Assembly: GCA_964513975.1 (NCBI GenBank)
Contig: CAZEON010000003.1
Span: 1 to 47,247, forward strand
Source of the DNA: CAZVBV01 sp964513975
GTDB lineage: Bacteria; Patescibacteriota; Gracilibacteria; UBA4473
Length of the DNA stretch: 47,247 nucleotides
Direction of reading: 5' to 3'
A program made the translations under genes and the position numbers. The notes beneath the pieces were generated by a model that saw only the letters and a list, made by a program, of their open reading frames with translations, was not told the origin of the DNA and searched no databases. Below, piece after piece: positions 7,462 through 16,973 of this stretch (position 1 is its first letter; each line of letters opens with the position of its first letter).

Positions 7462-10400
7462 TTAAGAATTCAAAACCACCTCTCGTTCCTCCTCCGTCAA
7501 CTCATAAAGCTCAAAAACAAATTCATCAATCTTTAATTCTAGTTCGGTGGTGTCGGCTTTGGGATTGTCTTTTTTTGTGGTGAGGATTTTGTCAGCGAGG
7601 GATTCGATTTGAGTAGCAATTTTCTTACGAGTTTCTGTATCTAAAGTTGGAATCATTATTTGCTCTACAAATATTTTTTTATATTCCATATATCCTCCTT
7701 CACGGCTATAAGCCAATTTTCTCATTGAGTAAGTAGCAAATTTTGAATTCAGTACAGCACATAAATATTTAATACTATCTGAATCAGATACTAATAGATT
7801 TGCAGGTGCTGAAGCATAAAGAGAATCACTATCAACAGAAAATTTGGCGGATGTAGATAGGTTACCCCAAATCACCTTCTCTTTTCCGAACATTGCAATA
7901 TATTCATCTTTTGGATTGTTATCCAATTCTAGCCAGTGATGCTGACCTTCGTAGTCGGAATTTGCCCCATTTTTTCCTGCTCGGGAGTATTTGCATTGTC
8001 CGCGATCTTTGAGCTTGGTTTCATGTTTTTTGAGATGCTTATAAATTGCGGGGAAGTCGGCTTGTAAAGTTTTATAACTACCAAAATTTGTGATGATGAT
8101 ATATTGATCCGCCCACTTGTAGCTATACCGCTGAATATCTCGCCCCCGTAGAATCGGTTTTATAATTTCAATTGATTTCGGATCAGTTGTGATCAGTTCG
8201 TCTCGCTTGGCTTGGTCGATGATAAACGCTTCGTTGAAACCTGTTAAAATTCCACGATTTATTTTTACATCCCAATCTTTCAGTGGAGCCCCGATTTGTT
8301 CTATTTTCTTTTTAAGATCCAGTTCTGCTTGACTCCCGATAAACCAAGTACCCGAGCTAAGATTTTTTAGCTGGATCTTATTGGTTTTAAAGTAGTCACC
8401 GAGTTCAGCACCTCGTTTGTAGTCATTTTTGAAATGACATGCCGCGAGCTGATTTTGATTTTCGCTATTTTCAATGATAAGAATATTGGTGTCTACTGTC
8501 GCACTTTCAAAAACTTTAAATCCTCCAAAATCAAGAAGTTGCAATGTATTTTTATTTGCAAAATATCCTCGCAAAGCTTTACCATATCCTGACCTCATCC
8601 ACTTATTACTTGTAATAAATGTAAGCAAACCTGAATGTTGTTTGGAAATTAAAAGACCTCGTTCGTAAAAAAGACAGTAAAGATCTCCACGAGCAGCAGC
8701 AGTTTTATAAATTTTCTTGTATTCTTCTTTATTCTCTTTAATTTTCTCAAGACTGACATACGGCGGATTCCCAATCACCACATCAAATCCCTTCACCCCA
8801 AACATAAACTCAGGATCAAAAAACTCCGCCACTATCTCCTCGTCAAATGGATGATAACTTTTTAATTGATTTTCTTTATCTGAAGCAAACATATTTTGTT
8901 GTCCACCTTCAATTAATTTCTCGAATTTCTTCTTTAAATTCTCCTTACTTTTTTTAGTTCGAGCATTATAATATTTATCTCTTACCTCCTGCATTTCCTC
9001 TTTCAATCCCTGCTTATCAAACAACCCTTCATCTTTTTTAAGAGGCAAGAGCGAATTAGCACACACAAATTTAAAATCAAGATTCGGTAAAGGTTCGATG
9101 TTTTCTTCATCAACCACAATACTTAACCATGCTCGAAGTCGGCTAATCTCCACCGCCATTGGTTCAATATCAACTCCAAAGAGATTATTTTTAATAATGT
9201 TCAATTTCTTTTTATATGGATCAAAAGTTGATTCCAATCGCTCATAAGATTCAAGTAACAAAGACAACATACCCATAGGAAATGCTCCCGACCCACAAGC
9301 AGGATCAATAATTGTCATATTATCAAGAGCCTTCAAAATATCGTATTTATATGGTTTTAAATCTCGACGATAATTTGTTTGTTGATCTCGCCAGTCATGT
9401 TCTTTACTGTCTAATAATTTATCAATTACCTCATACGATTTTCCTTCTTCTCCAAGTTGCCCTTTCAAATATTCTCTCAAACTTTCTCGACACATATAAT
9501 CCACAATTTCTCGTGGTGTATAAAAAGCACCTTTGGCTTTTCTGGCTTGTTCCCCAGTTTCTGAAACTTGTTCTGCAAGAAGGTTTTCAAAAATACGACC
9601 GAGCATCTCGGGATCAATCGCCACTTGTTGAAAAGTGCTAGTGCTTTCATCCGTAGTAAAATTGTAATGTTTAAGAAATTTAAAGAACCGATCAAAATAA
9701 TCTGCTGGAAATGTGAGAGAGGAGTCTCTAAATTTATCACCATCTTTTGGATCAAAAAGACCACCATTTAAAAACGGAGTTTTATTATCTATTCCTAATT
9801 CTCTATCTTCAATTGGGGTATTAAAAACTTTAAAAAACAATGTTTCCAATTTGTTTCTATAAAATTCATCGGCTTTCTGTTCTTCTGTATCAAAATATCC
9901 AATTTCAGGATTGATAATATTTTTCTTTTCCAAAAACCAACAGAAAACAACTCGCCCAATAAGACGATTCACAAAATAAGAAGCATGTTTATCATCAAAT
10001 ATATTTTCTTTTGTGAGATACCCCTTAAGTTCCACAAAAAATGAACTAATTTCTTTATAAAATCGCTTGTTAAGTGGTTCTATATCAAAACTCTGCCACA
10101 ATGCCTCATGGATTTGTGCTTTGTTTGCAAAATCAAAATCAGACAACCATTTAGCAAAAATTTCTTGCTGTGTAATAGAGAGTTCACCAGAAAGTTCCAG
10201 TGTACGAATGACATAATTTTTACTCAAAATCACAATCACTCGATCTGCTTTTTCTGGAATGACAAAATCAATTCCCACACTCAAGTTTCCATAAAAGGGT
10301 TCATCTTCAAAATTCGGCGTTAGAGCAACAAGCCAGCTAATGACCGACTTACGAGTCTTTTTCATCCAAAAAGCCTTCAAATCAAGCCCCTGTGCGTTTC

Positions 10401-10653
10401 CTTCGGCAATTTTGTAAGAAGCACGCCTGTCTGCAAACCCGTCTGCCTCTTTAAACCATCCAGCATTTTGACGGATTTTCCCCTGCGAATCATTAAATAA
10501 TTTCCATGTATTATCAGTTTCAATTCCCAGTAGACCTGAAACCATATTAATTACATTTTGAGCCTGCACAAAACCCTTCTCTTTTGTAAGAGATTTTATG
10601 GCTATATCTAGCTCCGATATTTTTGCAGGAAGTTTACTCATTATCTTTGACAT
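7462..10653 (-). CDS. large Eco57I-type DNA adenine methyltransferase (possible type IIG/RM enzyme)
   Basis: 1063 residues from the ATG at 10653; an ATG at 10641 (start MSKLPAKI) inside an ATGAGTAA overlap with the helicase stop is an equally good choice. SAM-binding motif I (IIDPACGSGAFPMGML) lies near residue 449 and the catalytic motif IV (DVVIGNPPYVSLEK) near residue 626, as in N6-adenine methyltransferases of the gamma class. The C-terminal third (LKDWDVKINRGILTGFNEAF, and IIKPILRGRDIQRYSYKWAD) is a TaqI/Eco57I-like target-recognition region. The N-terminal 400 residues are helical and lack an obvious PD-(D/E)XK motif to my eye. The gene overlaps the PLD-SNF2 helicase gene, so the two form one operon; the enzyme probably marks self DNA for that system. 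Confidence 0.88.
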   Translation of the reverse strand: MSKIMSKLPAKISELDIAIKSLTKEKGFVQAQNVINMVSGLLGIETDNTWKLFNDSQGKIRQNAGWFKEADGFADRRASYKIAEGNAQGLDLKAFWMKKTRKSVISWLVALTPNFEDEPFYGNLSVGIDFVIPEKADRVIVILSKNYVIRTLELSGELSITQQEIFAKWLSDFDFANKAQIHEALWQSFDIEPLNKRFYKEISSFFVELKGYLTKENIFDDKHASYFVNRLIGRVVFCWFLEKKNIINPEIGYFDTEEQKADEFYRNKLETLFFKVFNTPIEDRELGIDNKTPFLNGGLFDPKDGDKFRDSSLTFPADYFDRFFKFLKHYNFTTDESTSTFQQVAIDPEMLGRIFENLLAEQVSETGEQARKAKGAFYTPREIVDYMCRESLREYLKGQLGEEGKSYEVIDKLLDSKEHDWRDQQTNYRRDLKPYKYDILKALDNMTIIDPACGSGAFPMGMLSLLLESYERLESTFDPYKKKLNIIKNNLFGVDIEPMAVEISRLRAWLSIVVDEENIEPLPNLDFKFVCANSLLPLKKDEGLFDKQGLKEEMQEVRDKYYNARTKKSKENLKKKFEKLIEGGQQNMFASDKENQLKSYHPFDEEIVAEFFDPEFMFGVKGFDVVIGNPPYVSLEKIKENKEEYKKIYKTAAARGDLYCLFYERGLLISKQHSGLLTFITSNKWMRSGYGKALRGYFANKNTLQLLDFGGFKVFESATVDTNILIIENSENQNQLAACHFKNDYKRGAELGDYFKTNKIQLKNLSSGTWFIGSQAELDLKKKIEQIGAPLKDWDVKINRGILTGFNEAFIIDQAKRDELITTDPKSIEIIKPILRGRDIQRYSYKWADQYIIITNFGSYKTLQADFPAIYKHLKKHETKLKDRGQCKYSRAGKNGANSDYEGQHHWLELDNNPKDEYIAMFGKEKVIWGNLSTSAKFSVDSDSLYASAPANLLVSDSDSIKYLCAVLNSKFATYSMRKLAYSREGGYMEYKKIFVEQIMIPTLDTETRKKIATQIESLADKILTTKKDNPKADTTELELKIDEFVFELYELTEEEREVVLNS

Positions 10654-13600
10654 AAAATAATATTTGGTTTGTATGGCTAATTTGCTCGATACCTTCAGAA
10701 GTATCAAGTGTTTTGTAAGACAAATCTACAAGCTCTTTTAATTCATTTAAAAATGCTTCATTTGTTTTCTTTCTCGTTACTATCTTTCGCACTAACTTTG
10801 TGATTACCTGCTGATCAATAATATTCTTTGTTTGAAAAGCGAGCCTTACTTGTTCTATATCCTCCTCCAAAGAATGATTTTCGTACATTATACGTAATAA
10901 TGATGTTTGTGTTGGAAGTGGAGCCCCTACTTCATCTTCTTGCATACTTGAAGATATATTTTGTTTTGTTTTTTCATTAATAAATTGCTTATCAAGACTT
11001 ATGTTGTCTAATTCTTGCTTTTCGTTTTTTAAATCGGTTCTTAGCCATTCTAGTGCTTGTAAATTTGTAATAATTTGAAACTTAGAGCCATCTTTTTGCA
11101 TAGCGACAAAACTATGTCCGATAACTCCATCATCTTCATCACGTAAATTATTGAATGATAAGACTTCGGGGCGAGAATCTCCACGATGTAAAGACTTTGG
11201 CATTATTGCCCATTTTCCAAGAGGTATATTATAAATTTTCTTTTTATATTTTTCATCTAATTGTAGGTCATGATGGAACACTTTTAAATCCGTAACAAAA
11301 GCATCTTCTGCAAGTAAAAAATCAGCTTCTCGTTCTGCTTTTTCCATAGCTTCAATACGCTTTTGCATATCTTCGCTATAAATATCTTTAAGACTATCCG
11401 TAAATTCAATGGGATTTTCTTTTTCATCTAAAACAGGGGAATCTGTACCAATAGTACTTTTGATAAGATTAATTTTCCCTTCAAGCCTTTCTACTAATTG
11501 TAAATATTCTTCTAACTGTTTTTCAGGCGAAATGTTGTAAATATAAACTTTGTCATAACTGCTTCCTAAACGATTTACACGACCGTTTCTCTGTATCATT
11601 CGCACGGGATTCCAGTGCAAATCATAATTTATTAAAATACCGCAATCTTGAAGATTTTGACCTTCTGATAAAATATCTGTTGAAAACAAATAATCTAATT
11701 CCGATTCATCCTCTTTTATTTCGTAGTTTTTTGCAATTGGAGCAAATCTATTTGCCAAGTTTTCACTATCTGCTCTATTTTTTGAAGAAAGAAATGAAGA
11801 GTTTTCTTCTGTCAAACATTTTGCATATTGCGGCAAAGATTCTCGTAAATATTCAACTGTATCTGCATAAAAAGAGAAGACTAAAACTTTCTTTCCTGCT
11901 GGTTGAGTTTTATTTAATTTTTCTAACAATTCGCCAAAAGCTCTTATTTTTGAGTCATCTTCTCCAAGAAGTGTAAGTTGGGCATCTAAAATATCTATTA
12001 AATCTTTTTCTTTTTGAATATCTGATTTTATTGCCTCAAGATTGTATTTCTTATCATCAACTGTATCGAGTTCCATTTCTTCATCAAGAGTAATATCATC
12101 AGGATTAAAGTCTTCATCACCGATACCAAGAATTTCTTCAATATTGCTTAAATCTTTTAAACTTACAATTTTTCCAGCTTCTATTCCACGTTCAAATACT
12201 GCCAGTTTTCGCCTGTAAACATCTAAAGAGCTTCGAATGGCACTCACGGAAGATTCTAATCGTTTTAGAAACATTGTTCGAAGAATCCCATAAATACTCA
12301 GTTGCAAAAATAATGATTTACTATCTGAAGAATTTAATTTCATAGATTTTACCTCTCCTCTTGTTTTTCCATAATAACGTGTTTGATACATTTGCCACCT
12401 ATATGGCACAAATCCTAGTAATAAAATTATTTGATATACAAATGCAATCGCTGAAAGATTGTTGAATTTATTATCATCAATATCAGTTTTAAGATCTTTA
12501 ATTTGATTTAAGGGGTGTAGAAGTGATTTTGTATTGTTTACTATTTTTTCAGTAGGAAGACGATAAATCTTTGATAAATCAATATTGTCATTTTTTAAAG
12601 CTCTTACTTTATCTGCTACTTCTTTTTTAAAACCATATTTTGTTATTTCGGGAATTACTTTTGGAAAATGTCGTTCTTTCCCCGCAATCGTCAGTCCACC
12701 ATATTCCTTTTCAATACCTTGCCTTGTTCTACGAACCACAAAAGCTCTAATAATAGGAGCCATAACCTGTTGAACATGATCTTGATCAAAACTTCCATCT
12801 CTTTTTAAATCCTGTTTTATTTTCTTCTGTAAATTCTCAATGGCTTGATGAAAAGTCATCTGAACGGTCTGTTTCAATCTCTTGTCTACTGATGTCACTT
12901 TCAAAGCATCTGCCATACCGCGTGTCCCAAGGAGTATTTGATTTACAATATCACTCAGTTGATTATTGATTGGAGTTGCTGTTAGAAGTAATACATGTGC
13001 TTTTGGATTATTACGAATCCACTCAATGATTTGATCAAAACGTTTTCCCGCACGATTTTTCAAATTATGTGATTCATCTATTACAAACAATGAAACACTC
13101 GCAATATTGTCTAAGTCTTTTCGCTCCTCGATCATACGAGGATTTTGCAATGTAATGGGATCACTAAAGTTTTGCATCCCTTGCACTGTCATTTCTTTTT
13201 TCCACTGTGCTTTTAGGGACTTAGGACAGATAATTTCAACTCTTTGTTGCCCTGATTCAGTATGTAAATACTGCTTAATAACCTCAATAGCTGTGTATGT
13301 TTTTCCAAGACCTACTGAATCAGCAAGCATAGCAACTTTGTATTTTTTCAATCTTCGCAAAAGAGCTTGCACATTTTTTCTTTGAAAATCTAAAAGCTCA
13401 TGACTTCCCTTAATCGTTTCGACTAAATCTTCTTCCTCAAGTTCTTCACGATAAAGCTCATAAAGCGTTTTAATGTATGTTTCATATGGGCTAAAAAGGG
13501 TATCTCCAACGGGAGATGTTCCAAGTAGCTCAGTAAATTCACCATTCCATTTTTCAGTTTCAGGATCATTCCAAAATTTATCAAACCAAAACAAATGCCC

Positions 13601-14128
13601 CACTTCCTGTTTTTCGCTTTGTGGCTGAAAGGTAACAATACGATGATCGGATTCTAGTGCATTAAGTTCTGTATTGGCAGTAAGTCCATTTTTTGTAAAA
13701 TTTGAAGACCCAATTACTCCAACACCATTTTCTGATTGATAATCACCAAAAATATAGCATTTTGCATGAAGAAAGTTCTTGCGATATACACGAACTTCTA
13801 AATTCCCTTTTTCTATCATTGCTTTAATAGATCTAACCAGCTCTTTTAATTCAGGAGTTGGTTGCATTCTCTCTAAATCGTAAAAAATATCTTGATCAGG
13901 ATAATCAGGCTCAGGCTCAGATTGTTTATGTCTTGGGATAAGGGGTTCTCTGCCAATAAGTAATCGAATATTTTTATAATTCTTAATTTTATCAAAAACC
14001 ATCTGCATACCTTTCAAATCCCAATATCCAGTCGCGATTGAAAGCGTGTCATATTCAGGCATTACTTGCTGAAAAACTTCTAGCAAGCTTTTGCGATCAT
14101 TATCGATTATTTTGGGTAAATTATTCAT
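10634..14128 (-). CDS. PLD nuclease-like domain fused to SNF2-family helicase
   Basis: 1164 residues. The N-terminal 200 residues hold a phospholipase D-type motif near residues 119-146 (LHAKCYIFGDY, then GVIGSSNFTKNG), used as a nuclease centre in several restriction systems. A superfamily 2 helicase follows: Walker A DSVGLGKT near 268, Walker B VIDESHNLKN near 349, TATPINNQ, and the C-terminal motif VI IQRNGRVNRLGS near 842. Only one HKD-like half is visible, so the nuclease may work as a dimer. The protein would translocate on DNA and cut it when it lacks the partner methyltransferase's mark; this is inferred. The start overlaps the HTH regulator gene by 4 bp, the end overlaps the methyltransferase gene. 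DISARM DrmD is a related SNF2 protein, but drmA, drmB and drmC are absent. Confidence 0.87.
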   Translation of the reverse strand: MNNLPKIIDNDRKSLLEVFQQVMPEYDTLSIATGYWDLKGMQMVFDKIKNYKNIRLLIGREPLIPRHKQSEPEPDYPDQDIFYDLERMQPTPELKELVRSIKAMIEKGNLEVRVYRKNFLHAKCYIFGDYQSENGVGVIGSSNFTKNGLTANTELNALESDHRIVTFQPQSEKQEVGHLFWFDKFWNDPETEKWNGEFTELLGTSPVGDTLFSPYETYIKTLYELYREELEEEDLVETIKGSHELLDFQRKNVQALLRRLKKYKVAMLADSVGLGKTYTAIEVIKQYLHTESGQQRVEIICPKSLKAQWKKEMTVQGMQNFSDPITLQNPRMIEERKDLDNIASVSLFVIDESHNLKNRAGKRFDQIIEWIRNNPKAHVLLLTATPINNQLSDIVNQILLGTRGMADALKVTSVDKRLKQTVQMTFHQAIENLQKKIKQDLKRDGSFDQDHVQQVMAPIIRAFVVRRTRQGIEKEYGGLTIAGKERHFPKVIPEITKYGFKKEVADKVRALKNDNIDLSKIYRLPTEKIVNNTKSLLHPLNQIKDLKTDIDDNKFNNLSAIAFVYQIILLLGFVPYRWQMYQTRYYGKTRGEVKSMKLNSSDSKSLFLQLSIYGILRTMFLKRLESSVSAIRSSLDVYRRKLAVFERGIEAGKIVSLKDLSNIEEILGIGDEDFNPDDITLDEEMELDTVDDKKYNLEAIKSDIQKEKDLIDILDAQLTLLGEDDSKIRAFGELLEKLNKTQPAGKKVLVFSFYADTVEYLRESLPQYAKCLTEENSSFLSSKNRADSENLANRFAPIAKNYEIKEDESELDYLFSTDILSEGQNLQDCGILINYDLHWNPVRMIQRNGRVNRLGSSYDKVYIYNISPEKQLEEYLQLVERLEGKINLIKSTIGTDSPVLDEKENPIEFTDSLKDIYSEDMQKRIEAMEKAEREADFLLAEDAFVTDLKVFHHDLQLDEKYKKKIYNIPLGKWAIMPKSLHRGDSRPEVLSFNNLRDEDDGVIGHSFVAMQKDGSKFQIITNLQALEWLRTDLKNEKQELDNISLDKQFINEKTKQNISSSMQEDEVGAPLPTQTSLLRIMYENHSLEEDIEQVRLAFQTKNIIDQQVITKLVRKIVTRKKTNEAFLNELKELVDLSYKTLDTSEGIEQISHTNQILFYVKDNE

Positions 14129-14334
14129 AAGTTATTATTATTTTTGTCATCCTCTGGCGTAGATTGTAAATAGGCAATTACATCCTTTTTATGATATCGG
14201 CGTTGTTTGGTTGTACTTGGGCGAAATGCACTCAGTACTCCATCTGCATCCCATCGTCTAAGCGTCATAGTGGAGACATTAAGGATCTCTGCCACTTCAC
14301 CAATAGTGAGTATTTCGGGTTTATTTTCGAGCAT
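14125..14334 (-). CDS. MerR/excisionase-type helix-turn-helix protein
   Basis: 69 residues from the ATG at 14334; a TTG at 14370 would add 12 residues. The motif ILTIGEVAEILNVSTMTLRR and the following WDADGVLSAFRPSTTKQRRY are a winged HTH of the MerR/excisionase kind. The protein is too small for an effector domain. Its stop overlaps the helicase start (ATGA), so it is the first gene of the three-gene helicase/methyltransferase operon. It is a candidate autoregulator of that operon, or a specificity/accessory factor, or an excisionase of a mobile element. Confidence 0.78.
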   Translation of the reverse strand: MLENKPEILTIGEVAEILNVSTMTLRRWDADGVLSAFRPSTTKQRRYHKKDVIAYLQSTPEDDKNNNNL

Positions 14335-14447
14335 AGGTTGTAAATTAGTGAGAAAATCAAAGTTATACAAACCTTAACATTCTTAGTGTACCAATGAAGT
14401 GAGAAATTTCAACCTCAATTCGATTCACTTTCTACAAAATTCAGTCA

Positions 14448-14467
14448 GTGACAAATTGTCACCATCT
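14448..14467. repeat. palindrome GTGACAA/TTGTCAC, right partner of 4518
   Basis: GTGACAAATTGTCAC (14448-14462) followed by CATCT; compare GTGACAAAATGTCAC then CGTCT at 4519-4538. It lies upstream of the HTH-helicase-methyltransferase operon, between it and the plus-strand gene at 14713. Confidence 0.65.
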
Positions 14468-14474
14468 GAACCAT

Positions 14475-14594
14475 CTACATCACCCATTCATCCGTCTCAT
14501 TCGCCAACCTCTCCTCCAATCTCAGATTCGGACAATACGCCCCTTTCTCAAAAGCGAAATAGCGAGCAATGGCTTCCAGTCTTTGGAGCCAGCA
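14475..14594 (-). pseudogene. possible gene fragment in the 14335-14712 gap
   Basis: One minus-strand frame between stops reads WLQRLEAIARYFAFEKGAYC then PNLRLEERLANETDEWVM, about 39 codons, which has the composition of real protein. An adjacent frame immediately upstream reads NRRKLFYNYDKDVFSAGSKD, so a frameshifted remnant of a C-terminus is possible. No start codon is visible. The rest of the gap holds the palindrome at 14448 and probably the divergent promoters of the flanking genes. Confidence 0.3.
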
Positions 14595-14712
14595 CTAAAA
14601 ACGTCTTTATCGTAGTTATAGAAAAGTTTTCTGCGGTTTTTAGAATGTTTTTTTATTGTGTTGACTTTTTTTGCAAATTGGTTTAATATACCATTGTTGT
14701 TTATATAAGAGA

Positions 14713-15285
14713 ATGCCTAAAGAAGATAATTCCAAATTGCCAGATGTGTGTAACGGTTGCGACTTTCAAGTACGTGATAGGTGTGCCGCCATTGCTAATG
14801 ATGTAACGATGTATCCGCGAAATACTCACGATGATTCTCGCCAACCCAAAATTGATGTCAATACTCCCTTGGAACTTGCCAAAAGAGTATCCGACATTGA
14901 GGAGGTCATGCTCTTTCAAGAATTCCTCTACGGTATTTTAGTAGAATTGAAAAAGCTAGAAAGTGACCACGCAATAGAAGAAGATGCTTTTGCAGATAAC
15001 ACACATGGGGCAAATCGCAGTGAAGTAATACAGGATTTTCAAGCCAAACTCCGAGAAAAAACGATGAGAATTGCAACCGAAAAACTTACCGATTTTTTTC
15101 AAGAGTTTTCTACTTGCGAAGTCACAAAGCCCATGATAGAAACTCTGCAAAAAGAATTGAAAGAATGCCGACATTCTCCTAATAATTTCTTCAACAAGCT
15201 TCAGTCAAGCATAAGAAGTCTCGGGCAAAACTATAAGGATTTAGTTTATTTAAAAATAGCAAAGTGTGTAAAAGAGGAGGAATAG
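14713..15285 (+). CDS. hypothetical protein with N-terminal Cys motif
   Basis: 190 residues from the ATG at 14713, preceded by AAGAGA; a longer frame begins at 14671 but lacks support. The N-terminus carries CNGCDFQVRDRC, a small possible metal site, and the rest is helical and charged (for example VSDIEEVMLFQEFLYGILVE and IATEKLTDFFQEFSTCEV). No membrane segment or signal peptide. I do not recognise the family. It is convergent with the gene at 15512-16594, with a copy of the 173-bp repeat between them. Confidence 0.6.
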   Translation: MPKEDNSKLPDVCNGCDFQVRDRCAAIANDVTMYPRNTHDDSRQPKIDVNTPLELAKRVSDIEEVMLFQEFLYGILVELKKLESDHAIEEDAFADNTHGANRSEVIQDFQAKLREKTMRIATEKLTDFFQEFSTCEVTKPMIETLQKELKECRHSPNNFFNKLQSSIRSLGQNYKDLVYLKIAKCVKEEE

Positions 15286-15298
15286 TTTTCTGGCTTTT

Positions 15299-15457
15299 GG
15301 TTCTCTTTGCCTGTGGCTACACTCATGCCACTACGCGAACTTCGGCTCTAATAAGCCTCAACTCCTGCTCCCAGCTCGTATGATTTAGTAGTGGCACAAC
15401 ATAGTGTTTCTTGTTTTTCGTGTAAGTCAGTATGGTTCGGAGATAAGAAAATAGTCG
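15299..15457. repeat. dispersed 173-bp repeat, copy A (159 bp conserved)
   Basis: Runs from GGTTCTCTTTG to AAAATAGTCG and aligns without gaps to copies B (16656-16828) and C (18007-18179). The minus strand holds a frame ending at TGA (15325-15323): V-S-RLFSYLRTILTYTKNKKHY, then VVPLLNHTSWEQELRLIRAE and VRVVA. Lies between convergent genes. Confidence 0.85.
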
Positions 15458-15500
15458 AGACACTCACGCCACTACACAAACTTCGTTCTTTCAGAGGGAT
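15458..15500. repeat. truncated second copy abutting repeat A
   Basis: Directly after the conserved part of copy A, ACACTCACGCCACTACACAA followed by ACTTCGTTCT repeats the beginning of the same element (ACACTCATGCCACTACGCGA then ACTTCGGCTCT at 15320 onward). It replaces the usual end GGGAGCCATCGAATT. Confidence 0.6.
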
Positions 15501-15511
15501 TTTTTTACACA

Positions 15512-16594
15512 TCACCTTTCGATTCTTCTAACCACAACCATCTCTCGGTATTTTTGTTTTTTCTTTTGCTCTTCCTTCCCCCGTTCTTCATCTGTGATAA
15601 ATTCTTCACTATCAACAAAATAGCCCTCTTTTTGGGGAAAGGAAATAGTGACATTTGAAATTGAATTTAATTCACGAGAAGACTCATCATCAGGTTTTAT
15701 TACCATTTCATCACTTTTTTCGTCTACTCCTACTCGATCGTAATAAAGATGCTTCCAACGCTTCTGCTGTTCTTCCATATCTTTTAGCAATGGTGCTGTA
15801 ATGTCCTCAATTCCTCTCGATTGCTGCTCTAAGCTATTCTGACTTATTGCATTCCCATTAAGTATAGACCACGTTATAGACTTTTTTTCTATATTCGATA
15901 TTTTTTGTAGAACATATTCATTGAAACATTCTAGATATTTTGATAAGCCCTGATTCTGGTGCTGATGTGAAATTTTTATTGATCCCCCTTCTGCAATCAA
16001 TTCTCCATTTCGTTCCTTGATATCCGTACTTCTGATTCCAACGGTCTTACTATCTGCGTCTGTCATAAATAATCTATAGTGATATCCTCCCTTCTCCTTC
16101 CAAAAAACAGTCTGTATCTCAATATCCAAATCATTCAGTTTCAAGGAGGGACCATTTTGTAGTTTTTTTTGTGAAGAACATTCCTCAATCGTATTATCTA
16201 GGGATTCATTAAATGCAGGAGACAGTATCGCACGTTCAATCTTTTTCTTTATAAACTCAATATATAGTTGGCTCATGGAGCTATTATTTTCTTGTTCCGC
16301 ATCTTGTTTGATATTATCCAAAGACACGCTATCGACACTGAAATGAGTAATTAAATCTTTAAGAGAAGAAATTTTTTTTATTTCTTCGTCATCGAGCTGT
16401 GATAGTCCAAGCAACAAAGTCTGAAATGTTTTTTTAGAAAATATCTCTGCTAACTCCTCGGTGGAAATTTTCTCTGATAAATCTGAAGAAATAATATGTA
16501 ATTCTGCCAATTTACCAAAAACAACACCCCTCTTTTTCTCTTCTATTTCATGTTCTGGACAGTTCTCTGAAAAAAGTTTATAAACGGGGAACAT
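15512..16594 (-). CDS. hypothetical protein, weakly GNAT-like
   Basis: 360 residues, ATG start, no signal peptide or membrane segment. It is charged and Ser/Glu-rich with a Lys/Arg-rich tail (GKEEQKKKQKYREMVVVRRI). The segment AEGGSIKISHQHQNQGLSKY faintly recalls the acetyl-CoA loop of GNAT acetyltransferases (Q-x-x-G followed by a helix), but the rest of that fold is not clear to me. It lies between repeat copies A and B and is divergent from the gene at 17008. Family not recognised; the acetyltransferase idea is a weak inference. Confidence 0.6.
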   Translation of the reverse strand: MFPVYKLFSENCPEHEIEEKKRGVVFGKLAELHIISSDLSEKISTEELAEIFSKKTFQTLLLGLSQLDDEEIKKISSLKDLITHFSVDSVSLDNIKQDAEQENNSSMSQLYIEFIKKKIERAILSPAFNESLDNTIEECSSQKKLQNGPSLKLNDLDIEIQTVFWKEKGGYHYRLFMTDADSKTVGIRSTDIKERNGELIAEGGSIKISHQHQNQGLSKYLECFNEYVLQKISNIEKKSITWSILNGNAISQNSLEQQSRGIEDITAPLLKDMEEQQKRWKHLYYDRVGVDEKSDEMVIKPDDESSRELNSISNVTISFPQKEGYFVDSEEFITDEERGKEEQKKKQKYREMVVVRRIER

Positions 16595-16655
16595 TTAGGA
16601 TTTGTAATAGACGGGGTATTTTAACATAGAATATGTATTTTTTCAACCCCCTTTT

Positions 16656-16828
16656 GGTTCTCTTTGTACTTGGCTACACTCATAAAACCACGCGAACTTC
16701 GGCTCTAATAAGCCTCAACTCCCGCTCCCAGCTTGTGTGATTGGGTAGTGGTGTGACATAGTACTTCTTGTTTTTTGTGTAAGTCAGCATGGTTCGGAGA
16801 TAAGAAAATAGTCGGGAGCCATCGAATT
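16656..16828. repeat. dispersed 173-bp repeat, copy B
   Basis: Full-length copy between divergent genes. The minus-strand frame is bounded by TAA (16829-16827) and TGA (16682-16680) and reads FDGSRLFSYLRTMLTYTKNK, then KYYVTPLPNHTSWERELRLI, then RAEVRVVL. The rest of 16595-17007 holds a hairpin AGCCATTTTTTGGCT, an ATTCTGAA/TTCAGAAT inverted repeat near 16885-16905 and the promoter of the next gene. Confidence 0.85.
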
Positions 16829-16973
16829 ATCATAGCGATAGAGCCATTTTTTGGCTATTTAAAATCTCTTTTCCGTTCCTTGTCATTCTGAATTTATTTC
16901 AGAATCTTTTCAATATTTTTTCAAAATATCGCGAAAAATTATTCATTAGCTCGCTTTTCTCTCTTTTTTCAGG

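Noticed and set aside
14399..14686. 95-codon plus-strand frame after the HTH gene
   Set aside because: It is Ser/Pro-rich from reading through a palindrome and lies antisense to a more protein-like fragment; no start signal. Probably not a gene.
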